Counted from the first letter of the stretch, positions 54,071-63,819 are shown. The stretch: DNA of 64,000 nucleotides from an uncultured Tenacibaculum sp. (GCF_947498805.1 NZ_CANMLT010000003.1:248001-312000), one strand, 5' to 3'. Notes: generated by a model from the sequence alone, not told the origin. Translations and numbers: made by a program.

Positions 54071-55612
54071 TTACATTTTCATTAACCAAGAACGTACATC
54101 AACCTCTTCTTTGATTATTGCTCTTAATTCCTCTATTTTAACACGCTTTTGCTCCATCGTATCTCTATGACGAATAGTAACAGTGTTATCTTCTAAAGTA
54201 TCATGATCTACAGTTATACAAAAAGGAGTACCTGCAGCATCTTGACGACGATAACGACGTCCAACAGCATCTTTTTCATCATAAGACACATTAAAGTCCC
54301 ACTTTAAATCTTCTACAATCTTACGAGCTACTTCTGGCAATCCATCTTTTTTAACTAATGGTAAAATAGCTGCTTTAGTAGGAGCTAAAACTGCTGGTAA
54401 TTTTAATACAGTTCTCGATGTTCCGTTTTCTAATTCTTCTTCTTGTAAAGAGTTAGAGAAAACAGCTAAAAACATACGGTCTAAACCTATTGAAGTTTCA
54501 ACAACATATGGTACATAGTTCTTATTCTCTTCGTGGTCAAAATATTGTAATTTTTTTCCTGAAAACTCTTCGTGTGCTTTTAAATCAAAATCTGTACGTG
54601 AATGAATTCCTTCTAATTCTTTAAATCCGAATGGGAATCTAAATTCAATATCAGCTGCAGCATCTGCGTAATGTGCTAACTTCTCATGATCATGGAAACG
54701 ATAATTATCTTCTCCCATTCCTAATGATAAGTGCCACTTTAAACGTGTTTCTTTCCATTTTTCATACCATTCTTTCTGAGTTCCTGGCTTCACAAAAAAT
54801 TGCATTTCCATTTGCTCAAATTCACGCATTCTAAATATAAACTGACGCGCTACAATCTCATTACGAAATGCCTTACCCGTTTGTGCTATTCCGAAAGGAA
54901 TTTTCATACGTCCTGTTTTTTGCACATTTAAGAAATTCACAAAAATACCTTGAGCCGTTTCAGGTCGTAAGTATACTTGCATAGAACTGTCTGCTGAAGC
55001 TCCTAACTGCGTTCCGAACATTAAGTTAAATTGCTTCACGTCTGTCCAGTTTTTAGACCCTGTTAATGGATCAGCTATCTCCAGCTCTTCAATTAAAGCT
55101 TTTACATCTGCTAAATCTTCGTTTTCTAAAGATTTTGCTAATCTTCCTAAAATTGAATTTATCTTCTCTTGATATCCTAAAACTCTCCCGTTTGTTGACA
55201 GAAATTCTTCTTTATTAAAAGCTTCTCCAAAACGTTTTGCCGCTTTTTTAACTTCCTTTTCAATTTTAGCTTCAATTTTAGCACAATAATCTTCTACTAA
55301 AACATCTGCTCTATATCTTTTCTTAGAATCTTTATTATCAATTAAAGGATCATTAAAAGCATCTACGTGGCCCGATGCTTTCCATGTTGTTGGGTGCATC
55401 AAAATAGAAGCATCTATTCCTACAATATTCTCGTGCATTTGCACCATTGCTTTCCACCAATATTCTCTAATATTCTTCTTTAACTCAACTCCATTTTGAG
55501 CATAGTCATACACCGCACTTAGACCATCATAAATTTCAGATGATTGAAATACATATCCGTATTCTTTTGCGTGTGATAATACCTTTTTAAATTGATCTTC
55601 TTGTTTTGCCAT
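54071..55612 (-). CDS. glyS: Glycine--tRNA ligase (single-chain alpha2 type)
   Basis: A 513-aa class II synthetase of the eukaryal/alpha2 type (not the alpha-beta GlyQ/GlyS kind). Motif 2 is FRNEIVARQFIFRMREFEQME with a preceding YLRPETAQGIFVNF; motif 3 GLDRMFLAVFSN; the C-terminal anticodon domain starts near LAPTKAAILPLV. Charges tRNA-Gly. Its -7 element ends 4 nt before the ATG, predicting a nearly leaderless message. Confidence 0.97.
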   Translation of the reverse strand: MAKQEDQFKKVLSHAKEYGYVFQSSEIYDGLSAVYDYAQNGVELKKNIREYWWKAMVQMHENIVGIDASILMHPTTWKASGHVDAFNDPLIDNKDSKKRYRADVLVEDYCAKIEAKIEKEVKKAAKRFGEAFNKEEFLSTNGRVLGYQEKINSILGRLAKSLENEDLADVKALIEELEIADPLTGSKNWTDVKQFNLMFGTQLGASADSSMQVYLRPETAQGIFVNFLNVQKTGRMKIPFGIAQTGKAFRNEIVARQFIFRMREFEQMEMQFFVKPGTQKEWYEKWKETRLKWHLSLGMGEDNYRFHDHEKLAHYADAAADIEFRFPFGFKELEGIHSRTDFDLKAHEEFSGKKLQYFDHEENKNYVPYVVETSIGLDRMFLAVFSNSLQEEELENGTSRTVLKLPAVLAPTKAAILPLVKKDGLPEVARKIVEDLKWDFNVSYDEKDAVGRRYRRQDAAGTPFCITVDHDTLEDNTVTIRHRDTMEQKRVKIEELRAIIKEEVDVRSWLMKM

Positions 55613-55616
55613 GGTG

Positions 55617-55624
55617 CAAAAATA
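55617..55624 (-). promoter_or_regulatory. -7 promoter element of glyS, adjacent to the start codon
   Basis: Minus strand TATTTTTG-CACC-ATG: third case in this window of a TAnnTTTG element exactly 4 nt from the start codon. Confidence 0.5.
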
Positions 55625-55660
55625 AAATAAGCTTTTAAACTATTGACTATAACACAAAAA

Positions 55661-55692
55661 AAAGTGAAGAATAAAATTATTCTTCACTTTAA
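55661..55692 (-). terminator. Terminator downstream of the coiled-coil gene pair
   Basis: AAAGTGAAGAATAA / TTATTCTTCACTTT stem with a T8 run on the minus strand (A-run in plus). It ends the 55712-57561 unit. Confidence 0.85.
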
Positions 55693-55711
55693 AATTTGTT
55701 TTATCTTTATC

Positions 55712-56614
55712 TTATCTCAGTTTTACAACTGCGTTTCCTGTATAATTTCCATCTACAAAAGCACTCACAGTATACTTTCCTTTATTTACATCATCTCTAT
55801 TTACCAAAACGAAAGAAACCAAACTCATTCTGTCATTTAAATAATTCACTTCTAAAGAATCTGTATATTGTATGGTAGCTCCATTTTTTAAACTAGCCTT
55901 TCCTTTTGGAGAAACTACTTTTTTGTCTTCATCAATAATTTGAATGTACACCGTTTTATCTCCTGAAATTGTTACTGGGTTTTCTAACAAGTCGAAATTG
56001 ATTTTAAAAGCATCAGTTCTACTCGATCTAGATGTTGAAACCAATTTACCGCTACTTCTTTCTTTCATAGCAACAGCTCTTATTGGGCTAGTTTTTATAA
56101 CTCCCGCAATTGCTACCTTTTTCTCTAAAGATTTCTGCTTAACTTCTAGTGCGTTGTACTTCTTTTCTAAATTAACATTGAGAGTTTCCTTTTGTACCAA
56201 TATCTCTTTTGCGATAGTATTTTCTTGAGCCAGTACTTGATTAGCTGTATTTAAAGAATCTATTCGAATAAATAAGTTTCTATTCTCTCTCTCTAAAGTA
56301 GCGATCTTTCTTCTATATTTCCTAATAAGATCAAAATTATCGAGCTTTAATGTTTCAATTGAATCTCTAAGATTTTTCATTTTAACAAGCTCTACTTTTA
56401 ATCTTTTAGATAAACGCTTTTTTCTGATTACCACATCTGTGTAATCTTTAATCATTTCATCTAAATTGGCTTGTAAATCTTGTTTTTCTTGAACAAAAAC
56501 ATCTTTAAGTTCTGCGTAATCGTTTGTCTTTTTTAGGGAATAAAGAGCTAAACATATAAATGCCAAAGACAATGCATAAATAACAGCGTTTGATTTTCTT
56601 TTAAGGGGATTCAT
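55712..56614 (-). CDS. Coiled-coil membrane-anchored protein (paralogue of the next gene)
   Basis: A 300-aa protein: short basic start, one membrane helix (about 10-27, AVIYALSLAFICLALYSL), a long coiled coil (about 35-165) and a C-terminal beta domain (about 195-300) with STSRSSRTDAFKINFDLLEN. It is clearly homologous to the 56656-57561 product over its whole length, so the two are tandem duplicates (41 bp apart). No enzyme motif. A structural periplasmic role is likely but unproven. Confidence 0.8.
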   Translation of the reverse strand: MNPLKRKSNAVIYALSLAFICLALYSLKKTNDYAELKDVFVQEKQDLQANLDEMIKDYTDVVIRKKRLSKRLKVELVKMKNLRDSIETLKLDNFDLIRKYRRKIATLERENRNLFIRIDSLNTANQVLAQENTIAKEILVQKETLNVNLEKKYNALEVKQKSLEKKVAIAGVIKTSPIRAVAMKERSSGKLVSTSRSSRTDAFKINFDLLENPVTISGDKTVYIQIIDEDKKVVSPKGKASLKNGATIQYTDSLEVNYLNDRMSLVSFVLVNRDDVNKGKYTVSAFVDGNYTGNAVVKLR

Positions 56615-56655
56615 AATTAAGGGATGGTTAGGGGGTTATTAATTTATTAACTCAT

Positions 56656-57561
56656 TTACTTTAATTTTAGTTTTGTTTCTCCAGAATACATTTCATTTAC
56701 GTATACTTTAATTGTATAAATACCTTTTTTAATGGTATCTCTATTTACAGAAATAAAAGATAGAACGTTAATTTCTTTATTAAAATATTCCGCCAAAAAT
56801 GCATCACTATATTGCACCCTTGAACCATCTTTCATTTTTGTTTTTCCTTTGCTAGAAATTATATTATTGTTTTCATCTATAACTTGTACACATATAGGAA
56901 CCAATCCTGAGTCTACAATTTTATTTTCTAACAAATTAAAATAGACCTTAAATGCATCTGTTTTTGAAGATCTACTTGTAGAAACATGCTTTCCGCTATT
57001 TCTTTTCTTCATTGCCACCACTTTAATTGGTGTAGTTTCAATAACTACGGCAGTTGCAATCTTCTCTTCTAGATCTTCTTTTGTTGCTCTTAAATATCTA
57101 TTTTTTCTTTTTAATAAGCTATTTTGATTTTCTTTTTCGCTTAATATTTTCTTTACTCCAAGATTTTCTTCATTAAGCACGCTGTTTTCAGCGTATAACG
57201 AATCTATTTGTACAAATAACTCTCTATTTGTTTTCTCTAATTCGTTTATTCTATTTCTGAAGTGCCTAATTAAACCATAATTGGTTTCTTTTAAGTTACT
57301 AACAGAATCTCTTAGTGATATTAACTTTTCTAATTCTTCATTTATCTTATACGATAAATGTCGATTACCAGATAGCGCCTTTTCATAATCCTTAATTACA
57401 TCTCCAAGGTTACTCTCTAGTTCTTTTTTCTCATCCTCAAATACATCTTTTAATCTGGAATAATCTCGGGCATTTTGATATGACAAAACTCCTATTGCTC
57501 CAATTAAAAAAAGTAAAAAGATGACTAATCCATAATAGTATTTTTTAGCCTCTTTATTCAT
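56656..57561 (-). CDS. Coiled-coil membrane-anchored protein (paralogue of the previous gene)
   Basis: A 301-aa protein of the same plan: membrane helix (about 9-27), coiled coil (about 35-170), then STSRSSKTDAFKVYFNLLEN and a beta domain with VCVQ/VIDENN and ISVNRDTIKKGIYTI segments. The coiled coil has diverged more than the C-terminal domain. It is the upstream member of the pair. Confidence 0.8.
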   Translation of the reverse strand: MNKEAKKYYYGLVIFLLFLIGAIGVLSYQNARDYSRLKDVFEDEKKELESNLGDVIKDYEKALSGNRHLSYKINEELEKLISLRDSVSNLKETNYGLIRHFRNRINELEKTNRELFVQIDSLYAENSVLNEENLGVKKILSEKENQNSLLKRKNRYLRATKEDLEEKIATAVVIETTPIKVVAMKKRNSGKHVSTSRSSKTDAFKVYFNLLENKIVDSGLVPICVQVIDENNNIISSKGKTKMKDGSRVQYSDAFLAEYFNKEINVLSFISVNRDTIKKGIYTIKVYVNEMYSGETKLKLK

Positions 57562-57614
57562 TTAACATCAAAGGGGGGACATTAAGTGATTATTGATTAT
57601 TGTTCGCTAATATA

Positions 57615-58175
57615 CTATTTTTTAGTACACTTATACACAAAAGCGGGCGGGAAATTCAACGGCTCGAAGTCTAACTCTATAAAATCACCAAAAACTTTCT
57701 TTAATTTTTTATAATAAGTTAAGCTATATTGGTACTGAATAAAGAGTCCGTTGATGTTGAGTGAATTATAGCATTCTCTCAAGATATTTGAAGATATTTC
57801 CTTAGGAATTATGGTTAACGGCAAACTTGAAACAATATAATCTACTTTGGTATACCCAAGTTTACTTAACTCTTTTCTAATATCTTCTGCGGAGGATTTT
57901 AAAACGATTAATTGAGGATGATTTATTTCTTTTAATTCTTTATAAAAAGCATCATTTATTTCAAAACACACTAATACCGTATTGGATTGTATCTTTTTAA
58001 GAATCCTTTTGGTAATGGCTCCATCACCTGGACCTAATTCAACTATTACTTCAGCTTTCGAAAAATTAATTTGTTTTAACATTCTCTTAGCCAAAAACCT
58101 AGAACTTGGTGCAACTGTACCGGACGTTTTATAACTTTTTACTGCTTCTTTAAAAAATTGTATCTTTTTACTCAA
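57615..58175 (-). CDS. Class I SAM methyltransferase, phospholipid N-methyltransferase-like
   Basis: A 186-aa enzyme: FFKEAVKSYKTSGTVAPSSRFLAKRML at the start and the SAM motif IVELGPGDGAITKRIL (about 44-59) are the pattern of PmtA-like/rRNA-dimethylase-related methyltransferases; the YIVSSLPLTIIP segment fills the catalytic loop position. It may methylate phosphatidylethanolamine, but substrate is inferred from the family only. Its 5' end overlaps the upstream region of divergent comF. Confidence 0.8.
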   Translation of the reverse strand: MSKKIQFFKEAVKSYKTSGTVAPSSRFLAKRMLKQINFSKAEVIVELGPGDGAITKRILKKIQSNTVLVCFEINDAFYKELKEINHPQLIVLKSSAEDIRKELSKLGYTKVDYIVSSLPLTIIPKEISSNILRECYNSLNINGLFIQYQYSLTYYKKLKKVFGDFIELDFEPLNFPPAFVYKCTKK

Positions 58176-58217
58176 TTGTTTTTTCTATTTAACCCTTATA
58201 TTTTTTGCCTTGTAAAT

Positions 58218-58910
58218 ATGCAATATTTAAAAGATATATTCTATTTATTTTTTCCATATATATGCGTTAACTGTAAATTAACGTTACTACAAAATGAAAA
58301 ACATCTTTGTACCTATTGTGTGAATGATCTTCCTATTATTGACGACAACCCCCATACAAATGTTACATTACTTTCTACCTTTAACAATAAAGTTCCTGTA
58401 AAAAATGTACGATCATTTCTATATTATCAAAAACACGGAATTACACAAAAAATTATTCATGAGTTAAAATATAAAAACCAACCTAGTATTGGGAACCTAA
58501 TGGGAGCTTGGTTTGGACACAGGCTAAAAGAGTCCAATATTTTTTCCGATGTTGATTTTATTGTTCCAGTTCCTTTACATAAAGAAAAATTAAAAAAAAG
58601 AGGGTACAATCAGCTAACTACATTCGGAACTTCTTTAGGTAATATTTTACAAATTGAATACAAACCCGAAGTTTTAATCAGAACCTCTATTAGCAACACC
58701 CAAACCTTAAAAGAACGATTTGATCGTTTTTCTAATCAAAAAACAACATTTAGGTTATCCGATACGAGTATATTTAAAAACAAACATATTTTGTTAATTG
58801 ACGATGTTATTACCACTGGAGCAACTCTTCTAGCATGCTGTAAAGAGTTATTACAAACTCCAAACATTACCATTAGCATAGCCACAATATCCTTTACTGA
58901 AAAAACCTAA
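58218..58910 (+). CDS. comF: ComF family phosphoribosyltransferase-like protein
   Basis: 230 aa from ATG 58218 (MQYLKDIFYLFFPYI). A start 60 bp upstream would overlap the divergent methyltransferase gene and is not needed. N-terminal zinc-finger Cys (CVNCKLTLL ... CTYC) and the PRPP-binding loop ILLIDDVITTGATLLAC are present. ComF proteins aid uptake or handling of single-stranded DNA during transformation. Confidence 0.93.
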   Translation: MQYLKDIFYLFFPYICVNCKLTLLQNEKHLCTYCVNDLPIIDDNPHTNVTLLSTFNNKVPVKNVRSFLYYQKHGITQKIIHELKYKNQPSIGNLMGAWFGHRLKESNIFSDVDFIVPVPLHKEKLKKRGYNQLTTFGTSLGNILQIEYKPEVLIRTSISNTQTLKERFDRFSNQKTTFRLSDTSIFKNKHILLIDDVITTGATLLACCKELLQTPNITISIATISFTEKT

Positions 58911-58962
58911 TATTTTATGATGCATATTTACTACTTTTGATATTGAATTTAAATAATAGTTT

Positions 58963-60558
58963 GTGAAGCATTTCAATCAAATTTTAATTCTTTTATGGGT
59001 TGTTTTAGCAGTGAGCTGTGCACGAAAAGGAAGACCTGAAGGTGGACCTAAAGATGAAACTGCTCCCATAATGGTAACCGCCACTCCAGCTTATGAGTCG
59101 GTAAATTTTAAGGATGATAAAATCAGAATTTACTTTGATGAATATATCGTATTAAAAGATCTTGCGAAACAACTTGTGGTTTCTCCTCCAATGAAAAACC
59201 CTCCTTTAATAACACCTCAAGGATCTCCTAGTAAATATATTAACATTAAAATATTAGACACTTTAAAAGAAAACACCACGTACACTTTCAATTTTGGAAA
59301 TGCCGTTCAAGACAATAACGAAAACAATAAATTAGAAAGTTTTAAATACGTTTTTTCCACTGGCAGCTATATTGATTCGTTAACTGTGAAAGGGTCTGTG
59401 AGTGATGCTTTAGAAAAAGAAACTCAAAAGAACGTAAATGTTTTACTCTACAGAATTGATAGTTCTTACAATGACTCAATCGTATACAAACGTAAACCTG
59501 ATTATGTAACGAACACTTTAGATTCTACTCTTTTTAACATTAGCAACATTAAAGAAGGTAAGTATGTATTACTTGCACTAAAAGAGCAAGCCAACAATTT
59601 TATCTTCAATTCTAAAACTGATAAAATAGGGTATCTAAACGATCCTATTTCTTTACCAAAAGATAGTGTCATAGAAAACGATATTGTGTTTTTTAAAGAA
59701 GTACAACCTTTTCAATTTAAAAGAGCGAAAGAAGTTTCTAAGGGGAAAATAGAATTTGGATTTGAAGGACAACAGAAAGACATGAAGGTAAAACTTCTTT
59801 CGGAAGTTCCTTCTAGTTTTAAATCGTTTAGTCAATTTGAAAAAGACAAAGACACCTTAAGTTATTGGCACTCATTAATTGATGTAGATTCTTTAAACTT
59901 TAAAGTAACACATGAGCAATTTGTTGATACCGTAACAGTTCGTCTTAGGAAGAAAAAAATAGACTCGATTAAAGTAACTTCAAACGTAAGTTCTACTTTA
60001 CATTTAACCGATACCTTATTTTTAATCGCAAATAATCCAATAACGCAACACGATGTAAGTAAGTTCTCTCTAGTTGATAAAGACACCTTAGATGTAGCCT
60101 ATGAATTACAAAAGATAGGCTTTAACAAATTGGCAGTTCTTTTTAAGCAAACTCCTAAAAACGTCTATAAATTAAATGTATTACCAGAGGCTATTACAGA
60201 TATTTATGAAACGTCAAATGATACTTTAAGTTATAATTTTAGAACACTTCATCCTGAAGATTATGGTAGTATTATCTTAGATGTTAAAAACGAGGTAAAT
60301 AAACCCTTAATTATTCAACTAATTCAAAAAGATAACGTTGTAAAGACAGTACAATTATCATCTTCTAAGAAGATAGAGTTTAATTTACTAAAACCTAGAA
60401 CTTACTCCGTAAGAGCTATTATTGACGAAAACAATAATGGCAAATGGGATACTGGTAGTTTTTTACAAAAAATTCAGCCCGAAAAAATCATCTATTTAGA
60501 TGTAGAATTTAAATTGAGAGCCAACTGGATTCAGAATGAAACCTTTACAATAAACTAA
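58963..60558 (+). CDS. Ig-like (Big_5) domain lipoprotein
   Basis: A 531-aa lipoprotein that starts at GTG 58963 (MKHFNQILIL; lipobox AVSC, Cys19). Next comes RKGRPEGGPKDETAPIMV and an SbsA-like Ig domain (about 30-125, with KIRIYFDEYIVLKDLAKQLVV), then several further beta domains to the end. Widespread in Flavobacteriaceae, function unknown, probably a surface or periplasmic binding protein. The TTG at 58961 is out of frame; GTG is the only fitting start. Confidence 0.87.
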   Translation: MKHFNQILILLWVVLAVSCARKGRPEGGPKDETAPIMVTATPAYESVNFKDDKIRIYFDEYIVLKDLAKQLVVSPPMKNPPLITPQGSPSKYINIKILDTLKENTTYTFNFGNAVQDNNENNKLESFKYVFSTGSYIDSLTVKGSVSDALEKETQKNVNVLLYRIDSSYNDSIVYKRKPDYVTNTLDSTLFNISNIKEGKYVLLALKEQANNFIFNSKTDKIGYLNDPISLPKDSVIENDIVFFKEVQPFQFKRAKEVSKGKIEFGFEGQQKDMKVKLLSEVPSSFKSFSQFEKDKDTLSYWHSLIDVDSLNFKVTHEQFVDTVTVRLRKKKIDSIKVTSNVSSTLHLTDTLFLIANNPITQHDVSKFSLVDKDTLDVAYELQKIGFNKLAVLFKQTPKNVYKLNVLPEAITDIYETSNDTLSYNFRTLHPEDYGSIILDVKNEVNKPLIIQLIQKDNVVKTVQLSSSKKIEFNLLKPRTYSVRAIIDENNNGKWDTGSFLQKIQPEKIIYLDVEFKLRANWIQNETFTIN

Positions 60559-60595
60559 AAAAAGGTCCGCTGATTATTTCAGCGGACCTTTTTTA
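60557..60595. terminator. Bidirectional terminator between the Ig-like gene and glnS
   Basis: AAAAAAGGTCCGCTGA / TCAGCGGACCTTTTTT perfect stem, 6-nt loop; the strongest terminator in the window. It overlaps the last bases of the Ig-like gene. Confidence 0.93.
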
Positions 60596-60613
60596 TTTTT
60601 ATAAAGAATAGTC

Positions 60614-62302
60614 TTATTTCTTTTTTGCCCAGTTATCTCTTAAACCAACTGTTTTATTGAATACTAACTTTTCTGAAGTTGAATCATCATCTACATTAAA
60701 ATATCCTAAACGCTGAAATTGAAAACGATCTCCAATTTTAGCAGTTTGCAAACTTGGCTCTACAAAAGCATTGATAGTTTCCAAAGAGTTAGGGTTTATA
60801 AACTCCATAAAATCTTTATCCTTGTGTGCATCTGGTGCTTCATCTAAAAACAATCTGTCATATGCTCTTACCTCTGCCTTTACTGCATGCTTTACAGAAA
60901 CCCAGTGTAGTGTTCCTTTTACCTTACGCTTACTCTCTTCAGTTCCACTACCAGACTTTGTCAATGGGTCGTATGTACAATGAATTTCGGTAATATTTCC
61001 TTCTTCATCTTTTATACAACTGTTTGCTGTGATAAAATATGCATTCTTTAAACGAACTTCCTTTCCTAATTTTAATCTAAAAAATTTCTTATTAGCCTCT
61101 TCTCTAAAATCTTCTCGTTCTATATAAATTTCTCTTGAAAACGGAACTTCTCTAGACCCTGCATTTTCATCTTCAGGGTTGTTTTCTGCAATCAAAATTT
61201 CCTCTTTGTCTTCAGGGTAATTTGTAATTACAACTTTTACAGGATCTAAAACTCCCATTACCCTGTTAGCTGTTTTATTTAAATCTTCACGGATTTTAAA
61301 CTCTAACAATGCTACATCAATTACATTTTCACGTTTAGAAACTCCTACTGTTTCAACAAAACTACGAATAGCAGCAGGTGTATATCCTCTACGACGTAAT
61401 CCAGAAATTGTTGGCATACGAGGATCATCCCATCCAGAAACGATTCCTTCTTCTACCAATTTCATTAACTTTCGTTTACTCATAACAGTATAACTCAAGT
61501 TCAAACGAGAAAACTCTCTTTGTTTTGGTACTAAAGGATATGCTTCTTTACTGTATTCATATACATTATCTCTAAACCAGTTATATAATTCTCTGTGCGG
61601 CTTAAATTCTAAAGAACATAATGAATGTGAAATTTGCTCTAAATAATCACTTTCTCCATGTGTCCAGTCATACATCGGATATATTACCCAATCATTTCCT
61701 GTTCTATGGTGCTCTTTCTTTAATATACGATACATTAATGGATCTCTCATTAACATATTCGGAGAAGCCATATCTATTTTTGCACGTAATACATGAGTTC
61801 CTTCTTCAAACTCACCTTCTTTCATACGTCTAAATAAATCTAAGTTCTCTTCTACACTTCTATCTCTATAAGGACTGTTAGTACCTGCTTGTGTAGGCGT
61901 ACCTTTTTGTTCTCTCATTTCTTCAGAAGTTTGAGAATCTACATAGGCCTTTCCTTCTTTTATTAATTGAACTGCCCAGTCATATAACTGCTGAAAATAA
62001 TCAGAAGAGTAACATTCGTTTTCCCATTGATATCCTAACCAAGCTACGTCTTTTTTAATTGCATCTACATACTCCTGCTCCTCTTTTGCTGGGTTTGTAT
62101 CATCAAAACGAAGGTTTACTGGTGCATTATATTGCTCACCTAAGCCAAAACTAATTCCAATTGCTTTTGTGTGACCAATGTGTAAATAACCATTTGGTTC
62201 AGGTGGAAAACGAAAACGTAAGTTTTCTTTAGGCATTCCATTTGCTAAATCCTCTTCAATGATTTGCTCAATAAAATTTAATGATTTCTTTTCTTCTGAC
62301 AT
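60614..62302 (-). CDS. glnS: Glutamine--tRNA ligase
   Basis: A 562-aa class I synthetase: [20 protein letters not shown] (HIGH at 41-44) and the KMSKS counterpart [11 protein letters not shown], with the two-part beta-barrel anticodon domain from about residue 340. Glutaminyl type rather than glutamyl, by the [15 protein letters not shown] opening and total length. Charges tRNA-Gln directly. Promoter close upstream. Confidence 0.97.
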   Translation of the reverse strand: MSEEKKSLNFIEQIIEEDLANGMPKENLRFRFPPEPNGYLHIGHTKAIGISFGLGEQYNAPVNLRFDDTNPAKEEQEYVDAIKKDVAWLGYQWENECYSSDYFQQLYDWAVQLIKEGKAYVDSQTSEEMREQKGTPTQAGTNSPYRDRSVEENLDLFRRMKEGEFEEGTHVLRAKIDMASPNMLMRDPLMYRILKKEHHRTGNDWVIYPMYDWTHGESDYLEQISHSLCSLEFKPHRELYNWFRDNVYEYSKEAYPLVPKQREFSRLNLSYTVMSKRKLMKLVEEGIVSGWDDPRMPTISGLRRRGYTPAAIRSFVETVGVSKRENVIDVALLEFKIREDLNKTANRVMGVLDPVKVVITNYPEDKEEILIAENNPEDENAGSREVPFSREIYIEREDFREEANKKFFRLKLGKEVRLKNAYFITANSCIKDEEGNITEIHCTYDPLTKSGSGTEESKRKVKGTLHWVSVKHAVKAEVRAYDRLFLDEAPDAHKDKDFMEFINPNSLETINAFVEPSLQTAKIGDRFQFQRLGYFNVDDDSTSEKLVFNKTVGLRDNWAKKK

Positions 62303-62321
62303 TTTCTCTTAAATTGAAGTG

Positions 62322-62329
62322 CAAAATTA
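62322..62329 (-). promoter_or_regulatory. -7 promoter element of glnS
   Basis: Minus strand TAATTTTG, 19 nt upstream of the glnS ATG. Confidence 0.5.
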
Positions 62330-62362
62330 GTGAAAATAGTTGAGCTGACTTACATAAAAAAA

Positions 62363-62395
62363 CTCCTCTCAGTTAAAAAGAAAGGAGTAATTAGT
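62363..62395 (-). terminator. Weak hairpin downstream of the ClpP-like gene
   Basis: ACTCCTCTC ... AAAGGAGT, with A-runs upstream on plus that read as T-runs on minus. Would end the 62416-63021 message. Confidence 0.5.
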
Positions 62396-62415
62396 TGCTT
62401 AATATGTCGTCTTTT

Positions 62416-63021
62416 TTAAGGCTTTAGCATTTTGTATTTTACTATTTCCGGTTCTGTCATCCAATGAATACTACTCGCTTTTGCTGCTTTTATTGTAAAG
62501 TAGTAAAAAGCTTTTGCTTCAGCATCACTAAACCCTATGGATTTATAGTAATTTATATAAGGTAAATGATTTGCATGTCCTTCAGGAAAATCGGTGGCTT
62601 CATTGGTTCCATCAGACCAAGAATGTACCCCAATTCTCGTTCCTGTTCCTCTTGTTCTTTTTTTTCCCGCTAGAAAGAAATCAACTCCTCCAGAAGCAAT
62701 CTCAGCATTATTTAATAAATGAATATTGATATTTAAATCATGTACTCTTTTAGATAGCTGTAAATTAACCCTATCATCTGATGAACCATCACAGTTTTTA
62801 ATATTTATTTTTTCAACTTCTGGATATTTCTCATACAGTTTATTAAAATTAACTAATGAAGAACTATTAATTGTTCCATTCATTTCAATCGTTTTTTTAT
62901 CCTCCAACACTTTAAATATTCCAAAGGTTGAAGTATTGGTTGCCAAATCTTCATTATTACTGCAACTAGCAAGTAATACAAAAAGTGTTGTTACCACCGT
63001 AATCATTTTTCTTGTTTTCAT
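62416..63021 (-). CDS. Lipoprotein with ClpP/crotonase-fold serine-protease-like domain
   Basis: A 201-aa lipoprotein (lipobox LLASC, Cys20). The rest fits the periplasmic ClpP-like group (COG3904 type): MNGTINSSSLVNFNKLYEKY (strand and helix), a central Cys-Asp-Gly-Ser oxyanion-like loop, then NAEIASGGVDFFLAGKKR with candidate nucleophile Ser110, and RIGVHSWSDGT with His133. Unlike most members the motif before the helix is S-G-G rather than S-A-C. It may be a protease or inactive binder. Stand-alone gene between hairpins. Confidence 0.75.
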   Translation of the reverse strand: MKTRKMITVVTTLFVLLASCSNNEDLATNTSTFGIFKVLEDKKTIEMNGTINSSSLVNFNKLYEKYPEVEKINIKNCDGSSDDRVNLQLSKRVHDLNINIHLLNNAEIASGGVDFFLAGKKRTRGTGTRIGVHSWSDGTNEATDFPEGHANHLPYINYYKSIGFSDAEAKAFYYFTIKAAKASSIHWMTEPEIVKYKMLKP

Positions 63022-63052
63022 GTTTAACCTGTTTTAAAATTTAACCAAAATA

Positions 63053-63115
63053 AAAACGCACACTTCAACCATATCCTTTTTATCGGATCTTGCTGAAGTA
63101 TGCGCTTTTGCACAA
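63053..63115 (-). terminator. Long hairpin downstream of the 63238-63684 gene
   Basis: On the minus strand AAAAGCGCATACTTCA ... TGAAGTGTGCGTTTTTATTTT: a 15-bp stem (one mismatch) plus an inner ATCC(N)GGAT arm, ended by T's. Read as an intrinsic terminator, about 130 bp after the stop. The gap to the gene holds a short perfect AAGAGC-TTTT-AGCTCTT palindrome (around 63165-63181). Confidence 0.7.
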
Positions 63116-63237
63116 ATTCTCTGTTATACTTCCAATTTCTTCTTCAGTGATGAAATATAACACTAAGAGCTTTTAGCTCTTTTAACTAAAACAAAATCAA
63201 CAGGTTTTACCCTACTTCTTTACTTGTTCTGTTTTAT

Positions 63238-63684
63238 CTAATCTCTATATTTTTCTTTTTTTCTAAATACCATATTTACTTTATAAGCTCCTTCTCCTCC
63301 ATCTACAATGTTTAAAATATCTTCTGCATCATCATTTCTATTACTTGGCATTATTGCATTGGCGTTATATGCGTTTACATATGCATACCCTAATTTAGAC
63401 ATGGCATTTAATAAGTCTGTTTGATTTCTTATTCGAAGTTTATCTCCATCTTGTAGCAACGATTCTAATTTTTCTAATTCATCTCTATAGGTTGACTTTT
63501 TCTTATCAATAATGATATTGATTCCTCCTAACAGTTTCGTGTTTTGTGAAGTAATAATAACATATTCTGGAAGCTCATCTATTGTAATGTTTGATGATTT
63601 AATAACCGCTAATTCTTGTCCTTTTACATGTATGCTAAAACAAATTAATAATAAGGTTACTGCGATCTTTGTAATTTTTTTCAT
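63238..63684 (-). CDS. Small secreted protein, unknown function
   Basis: 148 aa from ATG 63684 (MKKITKIAVTLLL), with a signal peptide cleaved near VKGQ. The longer version (from 63732) would run back through a terminator hairpin and is rejected. The mature part has an ELPEYVIITSQNTKLLGGIN strand region, a short helix ESLLQDGDKLRI and an alanine-rich YAYVNAYNANAIMPSN segment. No family recognised. It lies between two long hairpins, so it is transcribed alone. Confidence 0.7.
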   Translation of the reverse strand: MKKITKIAVTLLLICFSIHVKGQELAVIKSSNITIDELPEYVIITSQNTKLLGGINIIIDKKKSTYRDELEKLESLLQDGDKLRIRNQTDLLNAMSKLGYAYVNAYNANAIMPSNRNDDAEDILNIVDGGEGAYKVNMVFRKKEKYRD

Positions 63685-63714
63685 GTTTTTTATAATATTG
63701 GGTTCAACAAAAAA

Positions 63715-63761
63715 CTCCATATACATTATCACTTTTTAATTTAATGATAAGGTATATGGAG
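63715..63761 (-). terminator. Long hairpin between the right-edge gene and the 63238-63684 gene
   Basis: On the minus strand CTCCATATACCTTATCA / TGATAATGTATATGGAG then TTTTTTG: 17-bp stem with one mismatch and a T-run, an intrinsic terminator for the gene at the right edge. Confidence 0.8.
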
Positions 63762-63781
63762 CCTATTCCATAATATTTAAC

Positions 63782-63819
63782 TTAGATTCCTCAATCTCTT
63801 CCTTATGTTAGGAATCTAA
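63782..63819. repeat. Inverted repeat in the same gap
   Basis: TTAGATTCCT ... AGGAATCTAA, 10-bp perfect arms, 18-nt loop, no T-run. A second hairpin stacked before the terminator; role unknown. Confidence 0.6.
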
